Source of the DNA: Christiangramia sp. OXR-203 | Lineage (GTDB): Bacteria; Bacteroidota; Bacteroidia; Flavobacteriales; Flavobacteriaceae | Direction: 5' to 3' | DNA length: 64,000 nucleotides | Assembly: GCF_034372165.1 (NCBI RefSeq) | Contig: NZ_CP139698.1 | Location: 744,001-808,000 of the forward strand | Shown: positions 57,114 to 64,000 of the stretch, one piece after another | Layout of the letters: every line of letters starts with the position of its first letter | Numbering within the stretch: the stretch's first letter is position 1 | Translations under genes and position numbers: made by a program | Notes under the pieces: generated by a model | What the model was told of the DNA's origin: nothing | What the model saw: only the letters and a program-made list of their open reading frames with translations | Database searches by the model: none

Positions 57114-58322
57114 ATGATAAAATTTGCCCTAATCAGGGAACGAAAAACTCCACCAGACAGGCGTGTGGTTTTTTCTCCTCAAATGCTACAGGAAGCTCAG
57201 AAACAGTTTCCGCAGGCAGTATTTAAAGTCGAAAGTTCTGATATCAGGAAATTTAGCGACCAGCAATACAGAGAGGCTGGTTTTGAGGTAAGCGATGATG
57301 TGACAGATTGTGATGTGCTAATTGGGGTAAAGGAAGTTCCGATTCCCCATTTGATACCTGACAAAAAGTACTTTTTCTTTTCTCATACGATCAAAAAGCA
57401 GCCATATAATCGTGATCTGCTTCGTGAAATTCTAAATAGAAGAATCGAATTGTATGATCATGAGGTTATCACGAATAAGAACAATGGCAGGTTGATAGGC
57501 TTTGGACGTTATGCTGGTTTAGTTGGAGCTTATAATGGGATTCGAATGATTGGTAAGAAGGAAGACCTATTTGATCTTCCCAAAGCAGAAGATCTTCAAG
57601 ATCTCGATTCACTTTTAAACGAACTCGATAGGATACAACTACCTAAGTACAAATTTGTACTTACTGGAAGCGGGAAAGTAGCGCACGGGGCCAGAGAAAT
57701 ACTGGAGCATTTAAACATAAAACAGGTCGAGCCAGAAACTTACCTTGTCAATGAGTTCGATGAAGCGGTGTTTTGTCATATCGATGTGCTGGATTACGCC
57801 AAACGAAAAGATAAGGCTGAAGGCAGCCGAATGGAATTTTATAAAGTTCCGCAGAATTATGATCCTGATTTTATGAAATTCGCCAAAACCAGTGATGTCT
57901 TTATTGCCGGTCATTTTTACGGAGAAGGCGCCCCTATATTTTATTCCGAAGAAGATATGCAGCATAAAGATTTCAGAATAAAATATGTGGCAGATATTTC
58001 GTGTGATATTGCCGGACCAGTTGCAAGTACCATACGACCTTCCACGATAGCGGAACCTTTTTATGGTGTTGACTTAAATACAAATGCGGAGGTAGATTTT
58101 AAAAGTGCTAATGCTCTAGCGGTTATGGCTGTGGATAACTTGCCATGTGAATTGCCCAAGGATGCCAGCGAAGGTTTTGGAGAGATGTTTCTCAAACACG
58201 TAATTCCATCATTCTTTAATGATGACAAGGATACTATTCTTGGAAGGTCTAAAATGACCGAAAATGGAAAATTAACCCCATTGTATTCTTATTTACAGGG
58301 TTTTGTAGATGGAAAAGAATAA
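57114..58322 (+). CDS. Saccharopine dehydrogenase/alanine dehydrogenase-like NAD(P) oxidoreductase
   Basis: The 402-residue protein has an N-terminal AlaDH/PNT-type half starting IKFALIRERKTPPDRRVVFSP. A nucleotide-binding segment KFVLTGSGKVAHGAREIL lies near 184-201, followed by DISCDIAGPVASTIRPSTIAEPFYGVD. These features fit L-lysine-forming saccharopine dehydrogenases (LYS1-like), also annotated as NAD(P)-dependent oxidoreductase in flavobacteria. The substrate in bacteria is not firm. ATG 57114 is chosen over a TTG 36 bases upstream because the conserved strand starts there. Confidence 0.87.
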   Translation: MIKFALIRERKTPPDRRVVFSPQMLQEAQKQFPQAVFKVESSDIRKFSDQQYREAGFEVSDDVTDCDVLIGVKEVPIPHLIPDKKYFFFSHTIKKQPYNRDLLREILNRRIELYDHEVITNKNNGRLIGFGRYAGLVGAYNGIRMIGKKEDLFDLPKAEDLQDLDSLLNELDRIQLPKYKFVLTGSGKVAHGAREILEHLNIKQVEPETYLVNEFDEAVFCHIDVLDYAKRKDKAEGSRMEFYKVPQNYDPDFMKFAKTSDVFIAGHFYGEGAPIFYSEEDMQHKDFRIKYVADISCDIAGPVASTIRPSTIAEPFYGVDLNTNAEVDFKSANALAVMAVDNLPCELPKDASEGFGEMFLKHVIPSFFNDDKDTILGRSKMTENGKLTPLYSYLQGFVDGKE

Positions 58323-58326
58323 AACT

Positions 58327-59154
58327 ATGACTAAAATCTTTAGTAGTTTCTTAATAATTCTCGTAAGTGCAATTTGTAGTGCACAGGAAGTAAGCGTGAT
58401 GGGCTATAATATTAAATATGCCAATGAAAATGATGGCGGGAATAGCTGGTCCAAGCGAAAAGATTTTATTACTAATCAAATCCAGTTCTACGAACCTCAA
58501 ATCCTGGGACTACAGGAAGCTGTAAAAACTCAGATCGAGCATTTTCTTGCTGAGGTCGATGGTTATCACTCGATTGGAGTAGCCCGGGAAGATGGCCGTG
58601 ATAAAGGTGAATATACCGCGATACTTTATAAAACGGAAGATTTTGAAGTTGAAGAATCCAGTACTTTCTGGCTTTCAGAAACTCCGGAAGCAGTTTCAAC
58701 TGGATGGGACGCAGCACTACCCAGAATCTGTACGTATGCTCTTTTCAAAACTAAGAACAGCGGGAAAAGATTCTGGGTGTTTAATACTCATTTTGATCAC
58801 ATTGGTAAGGTCGCCAGGACTAAAAGTGCTGAGTTGATCCTGAAAAAAATTGCAAAACTAAATACGAATGAACTGCCAGTAATTTTAATGGGAGATCTCA
58901 ATTTAGAACCTGATGCAGAAGGAGTGATTAAAATTCTGAAACAACTTCAGGATTCCAGAAAAATTGCAAGAAATACCTTTGGACCGGAAGGAACTTTTAA
59001 TGGATTCCAATTCGATAAACCAATCAATCGCCGTATAGATTATATCTTCGTGAATGACCAGATTAGTGTCAATAAGTATGCTGTATTAACAGATTCGAAG
59101 AATTTTAAATATCCTTCAGATCATTTCCCGGTATTTATAGAAGCAGAATTCTAA
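58327..59154 (+). CDS. Secreted EEP-family endonuclease/phosphatase
   Basis: The 275-residue protein has a signal peptide (about 1-19, ending CSAQ), so it is exported. The EEP fold motifs are VMGYNIKYANEND, GLQEAV (metal-binding Glu), NTHFDHIG, GDLNLEPD and SDHFPVF. It probably hydrolyses phosphodiesters outside the cytoplasm (nuclease or sphingomyelinase-like). The ATG lies 4 bases after the upstream stop; an ATG at 58309 inside that gene would break the signal peptide pattern. The two genes are likely one operon. Confidence 0.9.
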   Translation: MTKIFSSFLIILVSAICSAQEVSVMGYNIKYANENDGGNSWSKRKDFITNQIQFYEPQILGLQEAVKTQIEHFLAEVDGYHSIGVAREDGRDKGEYTAILYKTEDFEVEESSTFWLSETPEAVSTGWDAALPRICTYALFKTKNSGKRFWVFNTHFDHIGKVARTKSAELILKKIAKLNTNELPVILMGDLNLEPDAEGVIKILKQLQDSRKIARNTFGPEGTFNGFQFDKPINRRIDYIFVNDQISVNKYAVLTDSKNFKYPSDHFPVFIEAEF

Positions 59155-59237
59155 TATATCCAGTAGACAATACATTTTACTTTTGTTATTAAGGATGTTA
59201 CTATAATTCCTACACTTCGACTATTCCAGGGCGGGAA

Positions 59238-59522
59238 TTAACTACCAGCGAAAGGGGTGCCAAGGATTCCTACCGCCAGTTCTGCCCAGATAATAAAAAG
59301 TACTAAAAGAATCGCCGAGCTTGCGATAATTCTGCTTTTTCGGGTTTTTAATCTATAACGCACAAACTGAAGAGCAAGTCCGCTCACAAATAATAGACTT
59401 CCCATCACTAAAAAATCAGAACCACTCCAATTTACTTCATTGGTAAATTGCATAGCCAATAAGGGAATGAGTAAAATTGTTGCTACTATAAACAGGATGA
59501 CAGATAGATCTTTAGTTCTCAT
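59238..59522 (-). CDS. Small three-helix membrane protein (unknown)
   Basis: The 94-residue protein has hydrophobic helices near residues 7-24, 38-54 and 66-86, a basic linker RYRLKTRKSR between the last two, and no cysteine or enzyme motif. I do not recognise a family. It is downstream of the decayed mechanosensitive channel gene on the same strand but separated from it by a terminator. Confidence 0.6.
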   Translation of the reverse strand: MRTKDLSVILFIVATILLIPLLAMQFTNEVNWSGSDFLVMGSLLFVSGLALQFVRYRLKTRKSRIIASSAILLVLFIIWAELAVGILGTPFAGS

Positions 59523-59584
59523 TTTGCTGATATTATAATTCCCTTTATTAAAGATAGGTAATTATGCATTGCTTTACGAAACAA

Positions 59585-59609
59585 AAAACCCGCAAAATTT
59601 GCGGGTTTT
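59585..59609 (-). terminator. Terminator after mechanosensitive channel pseudogene
   Basis: AAAACCCGCAAA/TTTGCGGGTTTT forms a strong hairpin followed by a T-run on the minus strand. It is intact, although the gene before it is broken. Confidence 0.85.
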
Positions 59610-59625
59610 ATATTCTAAATCTGGA

Positions 59626-60981
59626 TTATAGGTCCAACCTGTTTTCATCAGACCTTCCCGGTGAAGGATTATCTGGTCTGTTTGAATTTGCGGGATCATT
59701 GATATTTCCTGGTCATGTTCCAGTATGTTCATCCTGACTGGTATTTTCAGTAATTCCGCCTGTTCCTGGAATATGAGAAGGATTCGTATTTCCACTATGT
59801 TGAATGTTGGAATTATCATCCTTCAGTTTCTGCACGATTTCTTTAAAATGCTAGCCGGCAGCTTCACGTCCACCAAGTCCATAACTCAGCGCTACCGCTA
59901 CGGCAATTGCTCCAAGCGTAACACCAAAAGCAAGTTCTACGATCTCATTGGCGATACCCATAGTTTCCAATGCGATTGCAAGGAACAATGCAAAAGAAGC
60001 CCCAGCGAACTATCTTTGCTACGAAATTGCTTCCGTTCGCCTTACTCATACTGTTGTAAATAAGCAGCGAGATATAATTCCCTACCGCAAGAATGATTAA
60101 TCCGAATAAGATCTGTCCTGTTAGAACAAGGATCTGGTCAAGGATCTCTGTTAATTTCGTAAGGCCTATGGTTTCAACAGCGGTGATAATTCCGAAGAAA
60201 ACAAGATAGAAATAAACCAGGTTAGCCACCATCTTAGAAAGTGACTGGTCTTTTCCGATCATGTTATGGATCTGTATTTTTTCCGCAGCGCGGTCCAGTC
60301 CCATACTTCTAAAGAGATCTTACAGGAAGTTAGCAAGGTATTTTCCACCCCAGATAAACACAGCCAGAATAATTCCAGCGATCAGGATCTCACCTATAAG
60401 TGCTGTAAAGTCTGCAAGAATATCATTTGCAGGACCCGAAATCGCGTCCAGTCCTAAAGCATTAAATGCCTGGATGAGGAATGGAATAAAGATTAGGATA
60501 AATACAACCTTCTTAAGAATATTGATCAGTTTATCGGTATCCTTAAAACCTGTTTTATCTACCATTCTATCCAGAAAAGTTTCTCCAATATTGATTAGAT
60601 TGGAGATAAATTTAGCCAGGATATAACCAATAATTCCAAAAAGTATGGCTGCTACCAGGTTTGGGAGAAAGCCTAGGAATTCGCTAACCATACTTTACAG
60701 CGGAGTCAGCACCTGGTCTACACCTAAAATTTCCAGGACAATCAGGATCACAAAGACCATGATGACATAGTACACAATGTTGGCAAGAAAGACGTTCGTA
60801 TCCTCAATCTTACCTTTTTCGAAGACGCGCTCATCCCAGCGAGTTTTTTTCAGTAAGCGTACAAGAACCGCTTTGATACCTTGGCTATAAGCTAACCAAT
60901 CAATAAGACCATCAAAGCACTCAATAAATCTGGCAGGAAGTCGCTAATTCTATCTGCAATAATTTCCAATTCGTTTCTCAT
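59626..60981 (-). pseudogene. Mechanosensitive ion channel (TM_helix repeat type), multiply broken
   Basis: A continuous channel of about 450 residues can be reconstructed on the minus strand from ATG 60981, including LPNLVAAILFGIIGYILAKF, LIGEILIAGIILAVFIWGG and FGVTLGAIAVAVALSYGLGG, with a Gly/Asn-rich tail. It has at least seven lesions: TAG 60892-60894, a lost base near 60879, TAA 60695-60697, TAA 60320-60322, an extra C near 60000, TAG 59851-59853 and TGA 59713-59715. The pieces between lesions are well conserved, so decay is recent. In its intact form such a protein releases osmolytes under hypo-osmotic shock. Next to it lie a universal stress gene and a BCCT osmolyte importer. Confidence 0.88.
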
Positions 60982-61135
60982 AATTTATTTGATTAATTAT
61001 ACCAAATGATATTAGGAGAAGTGCAAGCGTGTTGTTGGCTGATTAACAATGGCTTAGATGAAGAAATGTATAAAGCGTAATGAAATAACTGATATTGTTA
61101 AATCAATATGCTTTATTCTATTAAAATATATAAAT

Positions 61136-61990
61136 CTATTTCGAGATCCAGACTGGGATATTTCGCTTCATTTTGAAAAGTTCTCCTGCGACACTTCCTA
61201 CAAGCAATGATGAAAAGACATTGTTCCCTTTACTGGCAATAATCAAAAGATCTGCCTGTTCCTTGTCAGATTCCAGCACCAGACGTTCTGCGACACTTGC
61301 ATCTTTTGCGCGAAAGATCTTCGTAGTAGTATCCGTAATAAGGTATCTCTTCAGGAATTTATCAAACTTTTCCTGGCTATGCTTCTGGATCTTTGGCAAC
61401 ATCGCATCCTTCTCAATATATGGTGTAAACTGAATTGGAATAGAATACACATGAACAGACGAAACTCCGGCTCCGGTGTAATTTGCGAGCATAGAAGCTG
61501 TTTCAAAAGATTTAGCCGACTCGCGGGAAAAATCTGTTCCCACCCAAATATTATTCATGCTGCCTAAAGAGTTCTCAGGAACTGAGACGATGTCACATTT
61601 TAAAGTTTTCATCAGTTTTTCTGAAATTCCTCCTGAACCTTCGGTAATTTTTTTCTTCCCAACAATCACGAGATCGATGGCGTATTTATGAACTACGTAG
61701 CTCATCAAACTTTCGGTATAAGGATCTTCGGAAATTAAAACTTCAAATTCAGTTGAAGCTGAAAAATGCTGCGCAACCTTCTCGTCCAGCTCATCACTAA
61801 TCATGGTCTCCAGATCCAGATCCTTCAGTTGCTCCTGAAAGATTTCAGAAATTTCATATTTCTTGATATTATGTACAAAATATATCTTTTCAGGCTTTAG
61901 AGTATCGGCCAGGAAAGATGCATATTGAATGAGGGTGTCATCTATTGTGCTCAAATCCAGAGCTACCAGAATGTTGTTGACTTTCTTCAT
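61136..61990 (-). CDS. Universal stress protein, tandem UspA domains
   Basis: The protein has 284 residues and two Usp domains (about 1-138 and 145-284). The first shows ILVALDLSTIDD and LVIVGKKKITEGSGGISEKLM; the second shows IWVGTDFSRES and LLIIASKGNNVFSSLLVGSVA, where the ATP-binding G-2x-G-9x-G(S/T) pattern is altered. It binds nucleotides or acts in stress signalling. Its first base overlaps the last base of the BCCT gene stop, so it is translated with the transporter, perhaps as a modulator of it. Confidence 0.9.
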   Translation of the reverse strand: MKKVNNILVALDLSTIDDTLIQYASFLADTLKPEKIYFVHNIKKYEISEIFQEQLKDLDLETMISDELDEKVAQHFSASTEFEVLISEDPYTESLMSYVVHKYAIDLVIVGKKKITEGSGGISEKLMKTLKCDIVSVPENSLGSMNNIWVGTDFSRESAKSFETASMLANYTGAGVSSVHVYSIPIQFTPYIEKDAMLPKIQKHSQEKFDKFLKRYLITDTTTKIFRAKDASVAERLVLESDKEQADLLIIASKGNNVFSSLLVGSVAGELFKMKRNIPVWISK

Positions 61991-63618
61991 TACTGATTGT
62001 TTTTATTTTCATTCTTAACATTACGCTTCTGTACAATTTCAGAAACGATCTCTTCATAATTCTTCATCTGCTTTTCGGACTTCTTTTCTTCCATTTGCTC
62101 AAGATCTTCCTTCAGTCCTTTGTATAAAGAATAGCACATGACCATAAGAATAATGGCGAAGGGAAGCCCGGTGACAATGGTTGCGGTCTGTAATGCCTGC
62201 AAACCACCTCCAATAAGAAGCACGGCTGCCACAGCACCTTCAGTCACTGCCCAGAAAATTCTTTGTCCTACCGGAGCATCTATTTTTCCACCGGTGGTTA
62301 AACTATCGATCACCAATGATCCAGAATCTGAAGACGTGATAAAGAAACCTGCAATAAGTAAAATCGCGACTACATTAATTACCATGGATAATGGGTAGTC
62401 CTGGAAAAATACAAATAGGGCAGTAGCAATATCTGCATTCACTGCTTCGCTTAAAACATTATTACCAGACATGATCTGTTCAATAGCTACACTTCCAAAG
62501 GCTGACATCCAGAAGAAGGTGACAATTGCCGGTACCAGTAACACACCTAGAATGAACTCGCGAATCGTTCTACCTTTAGAAATTCTGGCGATGAACATTC
62601 CTACGAAAGGAGACCATCCAATCCACCAACCCCAGTAGAACACGGTCCAGTCATTTTGCCATGTTCCATTGGTATAGGTTTCACTCCACGTGGAAATTTC
62701 AAGGAAGTTATATAAGTAGCTTCCTGTGTTCTCTACAAAACTTCTGAATATAAATAATGTAGGTCCTAATATAAGTGCAAGTACTAACAGAACGACCGCA
62801 ATTCTCATATTCCATTCACTCAGAATTTTTACTCCTTTATCCACGCCCAGAACTACGGAAGTAGTGGCGATTAATGTAACTATACCTATTATTATAACCT
62901 GAGTAGTAATGCCATCTGGTAGTCCAAATACGTGGTTTAAACCTGATGCGATCTGCTGTACTCCAAAACCTAGCGAGGTCGCCAGGCCAAATAAAGTGGC
63001 GAGAACAGCGAAAATATCGATCACATCCCCAATTCTACCATAGATCCTGTCTCCAAGAAATGGATAGAAAATAGATCTAATGGTAAGTGGTAATCCACGA
63101 GAATAAGTGAAATAAGCCAGCGATAAACCTACAAGTGCATAAACTGCCCAGGCATGGAATCCCCAGTGCAAAAACGTAAAGTTCATCGCTTCCTGTGCTG
63201 CGGCGGCAGTCCCCGCTACTTCAGTAGGCGGACTATTAAAGTGCATCACAGGTTCACCTACTCCAAAGAAAAGAAGTCCAATTCCCATCCCTGCGCTAAA
63301 TAACATAGCAAACCAGGAACCGGTTTTAAATTCTGGTTTCGCGCCCTGTCCACCAATTCTCATATTTCCAAACTTTGATGCTGCCAGATAAATAAGGAAC
63401 ACCAGGAAAATATTAATGGAAAGAATAAAAAACCAGTCGGCATTTTCAGCAACTCCAAGCTGGAGATCACTGAAAAAACTTTCTGCTTGTTTATTGAAAA
63501 TAAGCGTGAGCGTAATAATTGCAATAATAATAGCGGTAGAAGTAAAAAATACCGGACCGTTCACTTCAAGTCCAAATATTGATTTCTTTTCGTCGCTTCT
63601 GGTAACTTTTTTAGCCAT
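61990..63618 (-). CDS. BCCT-family betaine/choline/carnitine transporter
   Basis: The 542-residue protein has 12 hydrophobic helices. The family signature WGWWIGWSPFVGMFIARISKGRTIREF lies near residues 330-357, and FGSVAIEQ lies in helix 9. A charged C-terminal tail (about 40 residues, EQMEEKKSEKQMKN) may be the osmosensor-type domain. It imports a quaternary-amine osmolyte with Na+ or H+. The overlapping Usp gene suggests joint stress control. The stop is shared by one base with the next gene. Confidence 0.94.
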   Translation of the reverse strand: MAKKVTRSDEKKSIFGLEVNGPVFFTSTAIIIAIITLTLIFNKQAESFFSDLQLGVAENADWFFILSINIFLVFLIYLAASKFGNMRIGGQGAKPEFKTGSWFAMLFSAGMGIGLLFFGVGEPVMHFNSPPTEVAGTAAAAQEAMNFTFLHWGFHAWAVYALVGLSLAYFTYSRGLPLTIRSIFYPFLGDRIYGRIGDVIDIFAVLATLFGLATSLGFGVQQIASGLNHVFGLPDGITTQVIIIGIVTLIATTSVVLGVDKGVKILSEWNMRIAVVLLVLALILGPTLFIFRSFVENTGSYLYNFLEISTWSETYTNGTWQNDWTVFYWGWWIGWSPFVGMFIARISKGRTIREFILGVLLVPAIVTFFWMSAFGSVAIEQIMSGNNVLSEAVNADIATALFVFFQDYPLSMVINVVAILLIAGFFITSSDSGSLVIDSLTTGGKIDAPVGQRIFWAVTEGAVAAVLLIGGGLQALQTATIVTGLPFAIILMVMCYSLYKGLKEDLEQMEEKKSEKQMKNYEEIVSEIVQKRNVKNENKNNQ

Positions 63619-63636
63619 AAATTAATTTAAGTCTGA

Positions 63637-64000
63637 TTAAAAGTAATATCCTATGTTAATATTAAATCGGGCTTCCCATTTTGCATCGGGACTCCCTGTG
63701 GAAAAGTCATCTACAAAATTTCCTCCCAGCCAGGATTGATTATAACCGGCGGCGTAATCTACATACGTATAGACCTGTCCTGCGGTGATAAGCATTCCTG
63801 TAACATTCATAAATGAATCTTCAAAACTATCTACTTTTTTATCCTGGTATCCAAAATCATTATAGAACTGGATATTGCTAATGGGTCCAAGTTCTACCGG
63901 AATGCTTTTAGAAACCGCAATCGTGTAAATATTAAAGTCTGATGCTACTTCATAAGGAAAGCCGTAGGCTCCCATTTTGATGATCTCTCTAGATTCACCT
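63637..64000 (-). CDS. Outer-membrane-type protein, C-terminal end (partial)
   Basis: The frame is open to the right edge and ends at TAA 63637-63639, giving about 120 visible residues. It ends in the aromatic ARFNINIGYYF, a beta-barrel C-terminus, and contains FNIYTIAVSKSIPVELGPISNIQFYND, typical of porin-like barrels. It lies 18 bases upstream of the BCCT gene on the same strand and may be its operon partner. The 5' part and signal are outside the window. Confidence 0.7.
   Translation of the reverse strand, partial: GESREIIKMGAYGFPYEVASDFNIYTIAVSKSIPVELGPISNIQFYNDFGYQDKKVDSFEDSFMNVTGMLITAGQVYTYVDYAAGYNQSWLGGNFVDDFSTGSPDAKWEARFNINIGYYF

Noticed and set aside
59238-59522. 94-residue membrane protein as a missing piece of the broken channel
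   Set aside because: A strong terminator lies between them, and its sequence does not fit the channel fold order.
59626-60981. Stop-codon recoding or programmed frameshifting as explanation for the broken channel gene
   Set aside because: TAA, TAG and TGA are all used as normal stops in neighbouring genes, and the lesions include indels in both directions without slippery motifs or stimulatory structures.
1-64000. CRISPR arrays, tRNA or rRNA genes, and complete insertion sequences
   Set aside because: I found no regular direct repeats with spacers, no tRNA cloverleaf apart from the tRNA-like end of tmRNA, no rRNA motifs and no transposase or intact integrase frame.

Overview
The window looks like a chromosomal segment of a marine-type member of the Bacteroidota, most likely a flavobacterium close to Gramella/Christiangramia, Salegentibacter or Zunongwangia. 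This rests on AT-rich DNA, TAnnTTTG-like promoter boxes, a TonB receptor with a carboxypeptidase-regulatory N-terminus, a type IX secretion (T9SS) sorting tail on a 2659-residue surface protein, a 30S THX protein, and a tmRNA whose tag reads GENNYALAA. Genus placement is inference.

Bases 1-13,700 are housekeeping. They hold the end of an RluA-family pseudouridine synthase, yaaA, a uracil-DNA-glycosylase-like gene, and a short operon of a 47-residue protein plus ribosomal protein THX. A complete minus-strand trpEGDCFBA operon follows. It is preceded by an attenuator: an 18-residue leader peptide with three adjacent Trp codons, a strong terminator hairpin, and a 7-base sequence at the leader stop codon that can pair with the hairpin. 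Next come a marR-nitroreductase-yceI operon, a rhodanese, an outer-membrane barrel and a sodium:solute symporter.

Bases 13,900-26,700 (minus strand) carry rlmF, a DnaQ/GIY-YIG nuclease fusion, a PepSY membrane protein next to a TonB-dependent siderophore-type receptor, a 43-residue membrane protein, and a 2149-residue alpha-2-macroglobulin-like protein. The last has a carboxypeptidase-regulatory plus TonB-plug module inserted in its middle.

Bases 26,800-39,700 hold an XRE/S24-like regulator with likely operators, then a tight plus-strand cluster: YbjN-like protein, PspA/IM30, YqiJ/NfeD-like OB-fold membrane protein, flotillin, and a 1625-residue DUF3686-type AAA+ ATPase. A strong terminator hairpin lies between flotillin and ATPase. 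This cluster is the best candidate here for a poorly characterised multi-protein system, probably in envelope stress or membrane maintenance. A leishmanolysin-like lipoprotein protease, a DUF808 membrane protein and a methyltransferase follow.

Bases 39,700-61,000 are less tidy, with long gene-poor stretches and three decayed genes: isocitrate lyase, an outer-membrane barrel, and a mechanosensitive channel with at least seven lesions. Among them are an amino-acid permease, an EamA transporter, a zinc alcohol dehydrogenase with a small partner gene, the giant T9SS-exported protein, the tmRNA gene with repeats at its 3' side that may mark an old integration site, a saccharopine-dehydrogenase-like enzyme and a secreted EEP-family phosphodiesterase. 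The window ends with a universal stress protein overlapping a BCCT osmolyte transporter, and the 3' end of an outer-membrane-type gene cut by the window edge.
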